Below are positions 27,382 to 62,261 of a stretch of DNA of 64,000 nt, piece after piece (position 1 is the stretch's first letter; every line of letters starts with the position of its first letter). This stretch comes from Poecilobothrus nobilitatus (lineage: Eukaryota; Arthropoda; Insecta; Diptera; Dolichopodidae). The position numbers were made by a program, and so were the translations under genes. Below the pieces are notes generated by a model. That model was not told where the DNA came from. It made no database searches and saw only the letters and a list, made by a program, of their open reading frames with translations. The DNA is taken from NCBI GenBank assembly GCA_947095535.1, contig OX352774.1:66588416-66652415 (forward strand), given 5' to 3'.

Positions 27382-30300
27382 TATTGAACATTTTTTATTC
27401 ATTGAGAAGGCAAACAAAATCCATTAGGATAAAATTAAGTATTTATCAAATATGGAAAAAATAAACCTCAGGAGACTTAATAAAAATTGACATTTTTCAT
27501 ATATTTAGCAAAATTTCCCTTTCTAAATTTTATAAAATTTTATTTAAGCATAAGCTATAGTATATAAGTATTATATAAAAAAAAAAGAATGTAGTGTATT
27601 GCTTTACTTATAAGCAGATACAAGTATAATACACTTTGATATTTAATAAAGGAAATCGTGATATATGATAAAGCCATTTTATATACCTAGTACAATTTTT
27701 TATATCGCTTTTAATAAAACTTTAATTTTTAATAAGCATATGGCAATATATTTTAACGATGTACTTTTCCACCAAAAATCTCCTAAGAGATTATACTTCA
27801 ATTTTATTATTGTAATGTTTCAATTTAAATGTTATGAAATATATTGTATACCATTTTTAATAACATTGAATGTATATTATTTTTAATAAACTTTAGGATT
27901 TTGCCTCTCAACTTCACTTTTTATTAATTTTGTCAATTAATGAAATCAAGATATGAAAAAATAATATTGAAAAAAAAAAATTTTTTTAATTTTAAATAAC
28001 ATATAACGATTTATTTTATAAAATATTTTCTGTTAAAAATGAGATAAAAAAAATCTACTTTTTTTTTTAACATTTAAACACAAAGTTTAATAAGTTATAA
28101 ATTTTGAAGTAAAATTTTGTTTTTAAATTTATCGTTTTATTTTAAAAATATTTCTATAATTTTAAAAATATTGTTTCTAAAAATTAATATGAAATTTATT
28201 TTATTTAATTAATATTAATAATAAAATAAGAGAGAAAAATTTAAAATCTTTTTGTTCTAACAAATCTTTAAAAATCTATCTTTAAAATATTTTCTATACT
28301 AATTTTATAAAAATTAAGAACTTTTTTATTTAAAAATTTAAAAAAGATTTGCACTAAATTTGAATTGGAAAAAAAAAAATTTACATAATGAATATTATTT
28401 TTGGTATTTATTTTTCGTAGGTATAATAACAGCTATTACATTAAAATTCTCTACCCTCATATGCAATAACCATTTAAGTCTATAATAACAAATTTTGAAT
28501 AATGGCAATTTAAAGATTATAACCAAATAACCGTACAAATCTAAAATTTCAATTTTAAATAATGGCAATTTAAAATTTATGTTATAATAAAAAAAAAAAA
28601 AAAAAAAACTTATTAACAATAAAACAAATAAATTAATTTAAATAAGAATAGAAAGTAACTTTTATATAAATATAAAGACTGGCTGGTTAAAAAAACAAAA
28701 TTTTGAAAAAGAGCCGCAGTCTTTTTTTCTATAAAATTTATAAGAAAATATATCAAAAAGAATTCATCGCTACAAACCTAAAACAAAAACAAATCGTATC
28801 ATAGAATCAGTACATACAGTACATATTAACAAAAAAAAAAAAATTTTGACGATGTGTTATAATCGAAAATCATTTGACAATAATGTATTTGCAACGTTGT
28901 AAACACTTAAATGTCAGTCAAATTAAACATTCAAAATTTTCTATGCACCCCCGTTGTTTTGATTCTTTTTTATTTTGAGTTTTTTTTTTTTTTTTTTATT
29001 AAATAATGGGCATTCGAATCTAGTAGGTAAGTTAAAAATAATAATTTTTTATTCATATTTAATTTGTTATAAACTTTAACTTTAATTTCAATTAAACAAA
29101 TGATGAGCATCGCATAATTTATGATCGAAAACGTCCAATAAGACATTGTTTTATTGTTGCATTGAATTCAACAATTTAAATTGACAAGTTCGAAATTAAA
29201 TACATTTTGTATGACATTTCCTACGATTTTCGATTATGATTGAAAAAATAATTTTTGATTAGGTGGAAATTAAGTGACAGTCTTTACTTAATGAAAACGA
29301 TTATTACGTTTCATATTTACATTGATTGTGATCTTTATCTTTAACTTTACTAAACGGTTTACAAAATTTTAATTTTATAACTATAGAAAACATAAAAACA
29401 ATTTAAAATAAATGTTAATAATATAAAGAGTCAAAGGTAAAATTTATGACACAGAATTTAAATATATGAATTTATTTAAATAAATAAAATAAATTAAAAA
29501 AAAAAAAAAACTTTGAGCAAGAAAAATAAAAAAAAAAAGCTCTTAACTTTTGGTCATTATTTTAAAGTTAATTTTGTTATATATATTGTTCATATATTTA
29601 TTTATTTATTTGTTTTTAAATATTTTTGTTTTAAAATAATTTATTTATTTTTTTTTTACTTAACAAATAAAATTTTAAGTCTTTGTTTTTTTTTTTTTTA
29701 AATATTTTCATATATTTGTTGTTTTTTTTTTTATTATACTGTTTAGTTAATTATTAAAAAACTTTGCATAATACATAAATATAATTAACTAGTAAAAATT
29801 TCAACATAGTAATTATGTAACTAGGTTTATATAAATTGTGTGTTTATATATAATATAAATGTATATATGTATTTATTTATTTATTTATTATTTTTTTTTT
29901 TTTTTTGTTGAATAAAAACTAAAATATATGATATATTGATTAAATATTTTTGTTTGTTTGTTTGTTTGTTTTTTTTTTTTTTGTCATATAAGAGAATTTA
30001 TAATAATTAATTAATTAATAATGATAATAATAATAATAATAAATACCAGAACTGTTGTATTTTGGTTTTTTTTAATTGGTTATTATTTTTTTTTTTTTTT
30101 AACAAAACTACTGTACTGTAAATTTATATAATAATAATAATAATATGTAATGTTGTTTTGCTTTTTTTATTTTATTTATTTTTTTTTTTTTGTTTATGCT
30201 TTTAATTTGAAATTTGATTTTTGATATGATAAGTTACTTGAACAGATAGAAATTCGATTAAGTTTGTTTTTTTCTTTTTTTGTTACTTATATGTTTTTTG

Positions 30301-31156
30301 TTTTATAATTTTTTTTTTTTTTTTTGATAAAGAAATAGATATGTTTCATTAGAATTTAAAAAAAAAAAAAAGTGATTATGTTGTTTTAATTAATTTATCT
30401 TTGATTTATATTATATAATATATTATGTAAGTAGTATTTATATACTTTTTAAAATGTGGTTTCGCTTTTTGTTTTTTTTTTTGTTTTGTTTTATATCTTT
30501 TACATATTAAATACTTATTTTAATACGAACTATTTAAATTTTGGATAATAATAGGGCAATTAAATGTATTTTATGGTAGGTAATAAAAGAAAACAAAAAC
30601 AAAAATTATAATGATAATAATAATACATAGGTTTTTTATTATTTTTGTGTTTATAAATATTAAAAGTTTTTTTTTTTTATTTATTTATTTTGTTTTTGAA
30701 AAAATTTACCATCATAAAATAGTTACCCATAAAATATTTTTATTTCTAAAAAAAAAAAACTTCTTTTTTTTTTATTAATTTTTTTTTTTTTTTTTGTCTA
30801 AATATTTATCACTACATGCATAAGATTTGATGAAATATTTTTAAATGTGATTCGAATTTTAAAAATAATTTAAACAATTAACAAAAAAAAAAAAAAAAAT
30901 GAAAAAATGATTAAATAAATAAATGTGGTTTTTTTAGTTTTTTAATTTTTAAACCTAAATACTAAAAATACAATTTAACAATTTTAATTTAATTTAAATT
31001 TTTCAAATATCAAAAAATAACTGTGTAACTGTAGAAAGATTATTTGCAAATGACAAATATTTTTAAAAGCAGCTAACAATATGGTGAATAGATTTTTGGC
31101 CTCTTAGCTTTTTTTTAGTGAAGATATGAGGTTAACCACCCCAAAAAAATATAGAC
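27382..31156. other. AT-rich DNA, no gene seen
   Basis: At 28493-28579 a short unit ATAATGGCAATTTAAA occurs twice. T-run bias on the plus strand reappears from 29.5 to 31.0 kb. Nothing else is recognised. Confidence 0.5.
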
Positions 31157-31425
31157 ACGTTCAGTTAAATGAAGTGCTTTGATAAATTGCAGTGTTTAAA
31201 CGTTTCACGCTGTATAGTTATAGTTAACGTTTTTTTAGTCAAATTTATTATTTGAAACTACTAGAACCATAATACAATTTTCATATAAATTAAAAGCCAC
31301 CACTCAATAACAATTTTTTTTTTTTTTTTGGTTATGTAAGCTGTTGTTCGGTAATAAAGTGCTTAAAGTTTTTAAATTATTAATCATATTATTTTGCTTA
31401 AAAAAATCTTCAGTTAACTAAACGT
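31157..31425. repeat. possible small inverted-repeat element
   Basis: ACGTTCAGTTAAATGAAG on the left matches ACGTTTAGTTAACTGAAG in reverse complement on the right (15 of 18). The enclosed 269 bp includes two AAGTGCTT motifs. No target duplication, so it is weak. Confidence 0.4.
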
Positions 31426-32594
31426 ATATTCAACATAAACAGACAATATATCTGACGCAAAGTACAGAAATACTTTAATATCTAATAACAAAAAAAAATT
31501 AAATATAATTTGTACAATCTTATATTTGTTGTATACAAATACGCAAAATCTTCACGTATTTGTTTTTCATTTTATATTTTTTTAAACTCACATGACTATA
31601 ATGAACTGCTTTTAAAAATACGATGATTTTGCAAATAACATTTTCTATTAGAACAGCTAACATAATAATAATTTAGCATACAGAAAAATACTAAGATATT
31701 TCCTTACAATTAACTATAACATTGAGCAAATCGAAAAAAAAAAACATTCTTTTTATTATATAATTTTTTTTTTTCAGAATTTCCAAAATACAAAATGTCA
31801 ATTCATAACTTTTTATTAAATAAAAAGTAATAATAATAATTATTTTGAATTAATTAACTTAGTTTGTTTGTTTTTTTCCAAAATTTTCCAAATTATTCTA
31901 AAATTTAAACTACAATCACCTTTTTGTTTTTTTTTTTTTTTTTTTATTTTTCTTAAAGAAAAATTATAAAATCATTAAAATTTTTTATATTAATTAATTT
32001 ATATTATTAATATAAAATGTCTCATCAGTTACAACATAATAAAATTTAATGAATTTTTCTAAAAAAAAAAAAATATTCAATAAAATTGAATAAAATATAA
32101 TAAAAAAAATTTTCAACAAAAATTGCAATTTTATTTATTTTAAAAAAATTTCTTTAAAACAAACTACATTTTTAAAATGACATTTGTATTATAAATATTA
32201 TAATGTAAAATATTTAAAAATTTTGTAATTGAAAATTTTTTTGTTTTCCTTTAAATAAAATTTATTTTCTTTTTTTCTTAAAAATCAATTTTTAATGTTT
32301 TTATTTTTAACGTACATAAATTTATTAATTTATTTAACTAATTTAAAAAAAAAAAAAAAAACAAATAATATATAAAATTAAATTAAAATAAAATAAAAGC
32401 ATTGAAAAACACAAATTTTGATTGTCATTATTGAAAATATATACATATACATGATTATATATATACATTTTTTTTTTTTTTTTTTTACAATTTACTTTCA
32501 ATTTTGAGTAAAATTTATATATCTATGCGAAATATTTTAAAAATAATTTAACCTAAAATATATTTCTTTAATAAAATTATAGATCACAATATAA

Positions 32595-32625
<31 letters not shown>

Positions 32626-34165
32626 TTCTTTTAATGTATAAATCATCATAATCATGAATCAGAATTTATGATACCTAATATAAGATTTAAAAATTTAAAA
32701 TCCCGTTAGATTGTGGCAAATGTCAAATGATAATATCGTTACTTTTAAAAAGAGAGCAGTAAAAATTTAAAAAAAAAATATACCAAATTTTCTAAACCAA
32801 AATTTCATTATTTTTTTATTTTTTTTTTAATAACAATAATTAATAATTATTAAAGAAGAATACAAAATACAAGTCCACAAAATCAATTATTTCAATTTAC
32901 AGTGGCTATCATTTCGGTTGACATTAAGCCATAAATGCAACCGAAAATTAATTATGAATACCTATTCAAATATGTTGTCATTTTTGTAACGATATAAAAG
33001 TTTATTAATTTATTTAAACTTTTTGATAGATTTAAATCAAGAAAAATATTTAAAAAAAAATATAATCAAATGTAAATATTTTATTACATACATGTATGTA
33101 TATATTATGGTGAAACTTAAAATCCACCTACAAGACATTAATTTTATTTATGTAAGTATAGTATCTATAGATCGTTTTAAATAATTTCAATATAAAAATG
33201 TAAATGTCGGTCCCCAAATATTTATTTAAAATCGATGATTACTATATTTGGAAAAACTTATTTTTTGTTTTTTTTTGTAATTGTTTTTCTCCGGTCCCAT
33301 TTAACTACATACACAAATAAAGTAGCCCTGTATGAATATTCAATTTTTTGAATGAGATGTATCTATGATCTGGATATATTTTATAAAATATTCTTATATA
33401 ATATATTCTATTAATTAATAATAATAATAACAACAAGGTTTCTATATTTTTCGCATAGATATTATAAACTTTATCATTTTTAATTAAAAAACTAGAACAA
33501 TTTTTTCCTAAACATTTTTTTTTTTCTTTTTTGTTTCCAAAAATCACAACATTTTTTCAGTTTTTTTTTTTTTTTTTTTTTTCTCTCTTTAAACTTTTTT
33601 TTTAATTTTTTTTTAAATAAAGTAATATTTAAGTGGCAATATTCAATCAAAAACAAAATAAATTAAAAAAAAGAATTAAAAAAATTGTTTAAAAAAAAAA
33701 AACCATCTGCTTTCGACACATTTTAAATATATTGCATAAATTTATATTAAGTTTTTATATTATATATATTTTGTATTAATAATAATAACATGATTCGTGA
33801 ACAATAAAAAAAAAAAAAAACAAATAAAAAAAATTGTTCAACATTTTAAATATTTATTTAAAAAATTTTTTTAATATTTTTTAAAAAAAATATTAATGAA
33901 AAAACTGTAAATTTAAAAAATATATATAAAATTAGTTAACCTAATCTATTTTTGATAGATCAGTTCAAGAATATTAATTTAAAGTTGCTTTTAACTTTCT
34001 GAATAAAATATAAATTTAATTTAATTACGAGTAATTTAATTACTGAACAGTTCAACAGTTATACAAAATAAACGTTTTTTTTTTTTTTAAACTTTGGTCC
34101 AATTAAATCATAACTTTATTTAATATAATTTAAAAATAAAATAAGTTTAATTCTATTGTAACATA
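31426..34165. other. AT-rich DNA, no gene seen
   Basis: TA-rich tracts at about 32596-32622. The minus reading of 80 codons at 33305-33547 shows no family features. Confidence 0.5.
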
Positions 34166-34167
34166 TA

Positions 34168-35329
34168 CAGTAATCCTTTGATCTGAGTTATTCGAGGCGT
34201 TTCCTAACCTATCGTATTAGCACTTGACAGTTGACCCTAATTCTTTTCTTACATTACATGTATTACTAAGTGTAGTACTGAAAAAAATTTCGGAGTTTTT
34301 CGGAATTAATTTAGTGCATAGTGCTAACGGGTATCAGAAATGTTCTTAGTATTAAATATCAAACTTTTGAATAGTAAGGTAAAAACATGGATAAACATTT
34401 TTCGAATTGAATCGATCTCTTTTTTTTTTTTTTGCGACTTTAATTAATATTATCTGGAAGTTCAGAAAATCATTTTTATGTATTATAGAGAATACAAAAA
34501 AAAAGATCTAACGTATTTTAGTTCTTTAGTTATTTAGTATGATATTTTGATACAGTACGAAGATAATAATGAGGACAAAAATTAGTTAAGCTAAGAAATT
34601 GTAAGGATGATAAAATAAAAAAATAACAGCAAAGAGTTACCATATTATTCAAATTTGCTAGCCGACATGATTAAGAAACAGTTAAGAAGTGTGTGATTAA
34701 AAACTGCAAAGAAATTTATAACAGCATAGCTCTAACTAAAGTATCAAGCTCATCAGAAAATAATAAATGATTAAAAGAGCCGTATGTTTACACATACGTA
34801 TAATATCGCAGATAATACCAGATCGGTCTCAATAGCTTTTTGAAACTTGATCAGATCTAAAATTGAAATCGTATGTTGACGTTGAGTTAAAAATTGAACG
34901 AAAAACTAGTACAATAACATATTCAACGCACCTATTTTATGATTTTTGTACTAGTTGTTTTTCAGTTAAAATTTGTAATACGTACAAATTTGAAATACAA
35001 AAATCAAAATATTTTTGTGTACTTCTAACCATCTTTTAACTTTAACTTTTTATTAATTTTAAAATATAAATAACATATAATAATTTTAATAATTATAATT
35101 AAGTATATTTTATATACTCAAATATAAATTATACATACAATGTCATTTGTATTAAAATAAAACTGAAGGGGTATTACGACCATGTACTTGTGGTCTCATG
35201 TACTTGTGGTAAAAATTTTTTTAATACCGATATGAACATAAAATTTATACTGGTCAATGCAAATACTTATGTGAAAATACAGTCCTTAATATCATTCCTA
35301 TACTCATATTTTAGATCATAAGATTACTG
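34168..35329. mobile_element. pogo-like element, 1.16 kb, TA duplication
   Basis: The left end CAGTAATCCTTTGATCTGAG matches, in reverse complement, the right end CAGTAATCTTATGATCTAAA, and TA stands at both borders (34166-34167, 35330-35331). A TATTCGAGGCG just inside the left end recalls pogo/Tigger termini. The interior keeps more GC than its surroundings, but I found no readable transposase; it also holds a tandem copy of CATGTACTTGTGGT at about 35181-35210. Confidence 0.65.
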
Positions 35330-35562
35330 TATAAAACGATTAGAAATATTTTTTTTTAACATGTTAAAAATTTAACATTTAACATTAACATAAATATATG
35401 TAATTATTAAATATATATGTATGTAATATATATTATTGATTTCGTATAAAATGTATTTAAATCATTTTATATATACAGGAAAACTTCTACAAATAACTTG
35501 AATTAATATAAAAAAAAAAATTTTAAATGTTCAAGTTTTTAAAATAATTTTCTATATATATA

Positions 35563-35593
<31 letters not shown>

Positions 35594-36327
35594 GTGAATT
35601 AGTATATTATATATTATAGTACTGCAATTAATGCTTTTATAATGTTTAATTTGAAAATTCTGTCATTTTTCTTTTGTATTAATGATTAAAAAAAAAAAAA
35701 AGTAATTATAATTGCTTATTCTGTAGCGTTAAATATAATATAAATTAAAAAAAAAAAAAAATATCAATTAATTAATTTTATAATTATATAATATAAAATA
35801 TAATATTATTATAATAATATAAATTAAAATAAATTATGTTATCTTAAAAACATTTATTTAAAACTTTAAAACAATATTAGATACATGCTTTAAATCTAAA
35901 ATTTAAAGTTTTAAGTGCAAATATTTTAAAATTAATTTAAATAATTTTTTTAAAAAGAAAAAAAAAAATGAAAAACTATAATCTAAAAAAAAAAATAAAT
36001 ATAAGTCTTTTTCTTTACATACGTTATTAATATATATATATATATTTTTTTTTTTTTTTATATAATATTATATAATATATAATGTAGTTTATATTAATTT
36101 ACTTTTAATCAATATAATTAATTAAAAAAAAAAAAATGTTATACTCGATTGCTTTTCCTGTTTTTGTTTTTTTTTTTTTAACTTTTAATTAAGTATCATT
36201 TTTATTTTCTTGTTATGTTTTTCCTTTAAATTTATTAATTTTTTTTTTCTTTGTTTTTAATTTAAGTTTTTTTGTTTTATTTATTTGAACAAAAAATACA
36301 AAACAAAAAGAAAATAATTTTGCAATT

Positions 36328-36361
<34 letters not shown>

Positions 36362-37071
36362 ATTATAAAAAATTTTTTATTTGTTTTTATTATTTTTCTA
36401 AATAACTTTTTATGTTGTTTTTAATTTTCTTCTATTATTGTTGTTTGTTGTTGTTTTGTTTTTTGTTTTTTTTTGTTAATATTGCTGCGCTGTTGTTTTT
36501 TTTTTTTTTTGTTGCATACGTACAGGCGTTTTTAATTAATTCACTTGCATGTAAAATAAATATAGTCTATCAATAATAATTTCTTTTTTTCTTTTTTTTT
36601 TTTTTGTTTGCTTATTATTTTTTATTTGTTTTTATTTTTTAGAATTCTCTCCCATTATATATTATATATTATGTATATAATAATATGTATAAATTATTAT
36701 TTATATTCTGTATAATAATTACGTAAAAAATTTTCTTTCTTTCTTTGTTATATTTTTTTTTTTGCCTTTCTTTTTTTTTTATATTAATTATATTATTAAT
36801 TTGTTTTTAATGTAAATATATATATGTATATAATATGTTATATAGAATTATATATACATATATATATTATATAAATATATAATATGTATTGACATTCATC
36901 TATATATATGAATATATATATATATATATATATATATGATATAACACGATGCAAAATGTATCTTGATGATATTAAAGTTTCTTTTAAATTTATTTTTTGT
37001 TATTGAATTCTTTTTGTTTTGTTGTTTTTATTATTATTTTTTTTTTTTTCTTTATTTTTAATTCAATTTTT
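35330..37071 (-). other. expected 3' UTR of the exon-B isoform (boundary unknown)
   Basis: The stretch directly downstream of the 37.07-kb stop must begin with 3' UTR. Towards 36.1-36.8 kb it shows T runs broken by single G on the plus strand, that is A runs broken by C in the transcript, a texture common in long 3' UTRs of fly neuronal genes. AATAAA-type signals are so frequent in this composition that none can be chosen. The UTR may continue well below 35.3 kb. No coding sequence is seen. Confidence 0.4.
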
Positions 37072-58314
<21,243 letters not shown>

Positions 58315-58976
58315 CTGAAATTAAACGGAAAAATTTTTTTTTGTGTTATTAATGTTGAATACATTTTATAAAGAAAATAAGTCTTTTTCACATTTCAAAA
58401 AGGAAAATTAATTTTAATTTTAATTTAATTTTAATTTTGTATTTTTAGTAAGTTTATATGAAGTGGAACAATTTCACATCCCGTTATTGTGAAGGAAAAA
58501 AAAAATAAAGAGAAATATTTTAAAATTAAAGATCAATCATTCGAAAAAAAAAAAAACTTTCTAAAATACAAAAATTAAAAAGAAAAGTTACAGTATTTTT
58601 TATATATTATTTTATATTTTATATAAAACAATTTTTAATTATTTGTAAAATTTAATAATACCATTATTTAAAATTTTAAAGCATATTAACATTAACAGAA
58701 AAACATTTCGATTAAGTATTAAATTCAGTATTGCTTTCTTTTTTAAATTTTCCAAATAACTGTTAAACTGTAATTAAATAACTGTTAATAAAAATTATTA
58801 ACTTAAGAATGTTATAATGGATTGTATATAATGATTTAGAATATTTAAGATTACAAAGGAATATACTTAGGAAAACATTTAAATATACTCATCATTTTAA
58901 AAGTTGCTAAAAGGTGACGATTGCTGTTTACATCTTCAAAATACCCCTTCATCAAAAAAAAACCTTCAATAATTAG
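58315..58976. other. upstream intron or flank, nothing recognised
   Basis: The TTTCAG acceptor of the KH1 exon lies at the edge of this block, so on the minus strand it is intron. I see only AT-rich sequence. Confidence 0.6.
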
Positions 58977-58978
58977 TA

Positions 58979-59753
58979 CAGGGTAGGCCAACTACCCTTG
59001 GACTGACTGATTTTAAATGTTTATAATTTTTTTTATTTTTATTTTTTTTTTTTAAAAGAAAATACATATAAATTATTTTTTTTTAAACTAAGTGTGAAAA
59101 ATGAGACTCTTTAAATGACTTCCACTTTCATGTGGGCAGTTAATGACTCTTTTAAAGATATTTTGCATTATGTTGCGCAACGTTTTTGGCTCCAATTTTG
59201 TAATTTCTGAGCAAATATTCTGCTTTAGTTCCTGAATCTTTTTTGATTTGTTAACGTAAACTCGTTCCTTCAAGAAAACGCACGCGAAATTGCTATTGTC
59301 TCTCTCGCGGTATGAGCTGGAATCATATGTCACAATTATTGAGAACTATTGGACGTACAAAATTTTCCAATATAGTCCGATATACCGCCCCAGAGACAGT
59401 TTATGGATGCTCAGTTTCATTTTCGAAAAAATATGAACCGACCTCTATCAACCACAATTCCACACCAAACATTGTCGCTGATGCATTGCTCTCGGATTCT
59501 CTGCACCCCAAATTTGGCAGTTCTGTTTATTGATATATCCATTTAAATGAAAATGTGCTTTATCGCTCATAATGAGATTGTTCAAAAAATTTATCGTAAG
59601 ACAACATAATAAAAATTCAACAATTTTTACACGTTCTTCTACTGAGTATGATGACATTATTAAATTTTATAAAATTCTTTGGTATCTACAAAAAAAAAAA
59701 ATAAACAAAATTATAAGCATTTCAAATCAGTCAGTCCAAATTAGCCCACTCTG
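58979..59753 (-). mobile_element. internally deleted Tc1/mariner-superfamily element
   Basis: The terminal inverted repeats are about 45-50 bp and share TTGGACTGACTGATTT. The element starts CAGGGTAGGCC, ends in CTCTG, and has TA on both sides (58977-58978, 59754-59755), the mark of this superfamily. On the minus strand the remains of one transposase are seen: a start MSSYSVEERVKIVEF near 59657; then, after a jump, LIMSDKAHFHLNGYINKQNC; a frame-broken middle containing FFENE and HTARET; and a C-terminus from LKERVYVNK to LIFHT ending near 59091. The DDE catalytic core between HTARET and LKERVYVNK is gone, and so is the segment after the N-terminal helix-turn-helix. It cannot move by itself. 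The product family (insect DUF4817/DDE_3 type) is from recalled similarity. Confidence 0.88.
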
Positions 59754-59755
59754 TA

Positions 59756-60066
59756 TATAGATTCAAAATAAAAAATCAGAAAAACCAAAACAAAATTCAT
59801 AAAAAAAATATTTTGAATTCAAGGAAATTCTTTTATCCTTGATAAAAGATGCAATAACAATTAATTTAAAAAAAGAAATTATTCCCGATATTTTCTCAAA
59901 AGATTTAAAATAATGTTAAAGGTTACATGATATCAAAAGGCATGCATGATATCTCAGATATCAAGAATATGTTATAAAAAAACAAGAAATACGAAATATT
60001 TATGGATGAAAATAAAAGAAACTCCTTTGAACCAAAGTATGCCTAAATATGCCTAAAAGTAAAAGG
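59756..60066. other. spacer between Tc1-like element and SINE
   Basis: AT-rich, with GATATCA repeats around 59930-59965 (atgatatcaaaagg, catgatatctcagatatc). No gene. Confidence 0.5.
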
Positions 60067-60250
60067 TTTTTTTTTTTTTTTTTGATTACATTAATTATTT
60101 AAATTACACTGCCTTTTCTGTTCAGGTGTAGCTGTAAATGTCGTAAGGGGAAATAACTCTTACGACGACGTGTGTAGGATTCGAACCCACACTCCCTCGG
60201 TGTTTACAGCGTATTTTATACACTCTTGGCAACTAGGCCACCGAGGCCTC
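60067..60250 (-). repeat. tRNA-derived SINE, copy 1, with A-tail
   Basis: In minus-strand sense the head begins GAGGCCTCGGTGGCCTAG. It has a pol III A box TGGCCTAGTTGCCAAG (60225-60240) and a perfect B box GGTTCGAATCC (60177-60187). A body with TCGTAAGAGTTATTTCCCC follows, and the element ends in an A run (plus-strand T at about 60067-60083). The head cannot fold as a normal tRNA. A second, more diverged copy lies at 63.4 kb in the same orientation, which shows that it is a family. Confidence 0.87.
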
Positions 60251-60712
60251 AAGAAGTTTTTAAATTTTCTAATCAAACTTTGTGTTAAGAAAAGAATTTA
60301 CTTATATTATATTCTACAAATAAATTGTCATTTTACATTAAAATGATTACTTAAATGATTACATATAATTAATAATGATTACAATTAATGATTACATAAA
60401 TTATAAAATTATTTATAGTTTGTGATTTAATTTTTATTTTTAATGGCTTCATAATTTACAATTTTGTAAAAAAAAAAATTATAATTGTATATAATTTAAT
60501 TTTATATTAATTTCATATTCAAATTATATTTATGTATGTACATATTTAAATATTTCATAAATTTTATATATTTTGAAAAAAATTTTACTCTCAAAATTTT
60601 CTCAATAATTTTCTTAGAATCTCAAAACATTCTATAGTTATTGACAGCTTTCTTTGTTTTTTTTGTACATTAAAATGTGTACACATAAGTTAAATATCAA
60701 AAACAAAGAAAA

Positions 60713-60905
60713 TTAATCAAAAAGACCAAAACCAATATCATCATCTGATTCTTTTGGTTCATTTTTCTTCTTTTTCTATTCCTTTTTAACTTCAGCAGCA
60801 TTCGCAACTATAGTGCAGCACCTGCTGGAGCGGCACTTACACCAGAACCAAAAGTTCTTTTAAAATTTTTGAAATTTTCTCACCAGCTGTAGGGAGGATA
60901 TTACT
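60713..60905 (-). pseudogene. retropseudogene fragment of ribosomal protein P1 (RpLP1)
   Basis: The minus strand ends in ESDDDIGFGLFD and a stop, which is the invariant acidic C-terminus of the ribosomal stalk proteins. Upstream, in shifted frames, come GSGVSAAPAGAA (the P1-type hinge) and TAGEKISKILK, which resembles the N-terminal part of P1. The middle third of P1 is missing, there is an in-frame TAG in the lysine-rich stretch, and at least one frameshift. Poly-A-like sequence follows on the transcript side (TGTACAAAAAAAACAAAG). P1 rather than P2 is favoured by the hinge and the GEKI motif. It is not functional. Confidence 0.8.
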
Positions 60906-62261
60906 GTCAACGAATAAGAGTAAAATAAAATAAAAATAAAAAAAAACATTTTTTTTTTTTTAAATGGAATTTTTTAAGAATTTCAAATGTTATGAATTTG
61001 GCAATCTTTAATTTTGTAGCGGTTAATAAAGTGCAACATAAAACAAAAAAACTGGAAATAATTTTTAAACAAAAATATGTACACAAAAAGAGTTTTATTC
61101 GAAAAATGCGCGAAAAATTGCAGTAAAAAGTGTTTCATAACAATAAAGTGCTAAATAAAGAACTTAATCAAAAATTAAATTAGCATATTAATAATGTCGA
61201 ACATCAATGAACATAGAAAAATAAATTGAAAGCATCGAATTATTTTTTACAATGCTTAAAGCAACACAAAGTTATAGTATTTTTTTTACTGAGAAAATTC
61301 ATAAATCTTTAGATGTTTAAAAACAAAATTTTAAAAATTTAATTATTCACACACATATGTACTTACAATAAAAATTATTTTAAATATAAATTAAATGTAA
61401 AAAAAAAAAAAAAAAAAAAAGAAAGAGAAAAAAGCATATGTTTATTTTAAAATGAATAACATTAACCAAATGTATGCATTAATCATATATCAAAAAAAAA
61501 AAAAAGATGCATTATATTTTCAACACTATACAACAAAATTATAAATAATAAGCACAGCAATGACATTTTTGTTTTTTTTTTTTTTTTAATATATAAAATA
61601 TAACGTATAAGCGCTCCTGTAAGAAAAGAGACATATACTATATACATAATATATATTTTTGTATACATATTTATATAAACTAAAAATAACTAAGAATTTA
61701 ATAAATTTTTTCCTTCATTTCTATTAATTTTTGGTTTTTTTATTTTTCACTTTTTCACATTTTCTTTTCACTTTTATAAAAATTTTTTTTAATTTTTTAT
61801 TTTTTTTTTTTTTTCAAAATCCTATTAAAAGAATTGCACAAAATGCAAATGATACAAAATTATCCTTATAATATTTTGTTATACATAATATGTATTTTGA
61901 ATTAATTTTTCGATTTACATGGCCGATATTTTGCAAAAAATGATAATATAGCAGTGTAAATTGGAATTTAGAACAATGATGCATACAAATAAAACAAAAG
62001 GATTAGTTTAAATCAAGGGATGAATATGATAAAACTTATTATTACATACTTACCTTTTTAGCACGTTTCCAAAAAAATTCAGAAAAAAAGTGCCTATTAG
62101 CTTCACTCTGTCCGTCCGTCTGTTTAAAAAACTTCTACAACGTTAAAGATAGAGAAAAGATCTCATAAAAAAATTAATTTTGTGGAACAACTTTTTCGTT
62201 TAGCCCCACCTATCAGGGAACTAGATAGCCTCACAAACTTTGAAAAATTTATTTTTAAACG
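60906..62261. other. AT-rich spacer, no gene seen
   Basis: It contains A runs at about 61398-61420 and 61491-61505 and T runs near 61570 and 61800. A strong donor-like AAGGTAAGTATG on the minus strand (about 62044-62056) has no credible exon beside it. Confidence 0.5.

Noticed and set aside
59312..59760. Plus-strand open readings
   Set aside because: They are antisense to the deleted Tc1/mariner transposase.
60177..60250. tRNA gene
   Set aside because: A and B boxes are present, but there is no canonical cloverleaf, an A-tail follows and a second diverged copy exists; SINE is the better reading.
62040..62100. Missing 5' exon of the mub-like gene beside AAGGTAAGTATG
   Set aside because: The preceding minus-strand sequence encodes nothing like the first strand of KH1.
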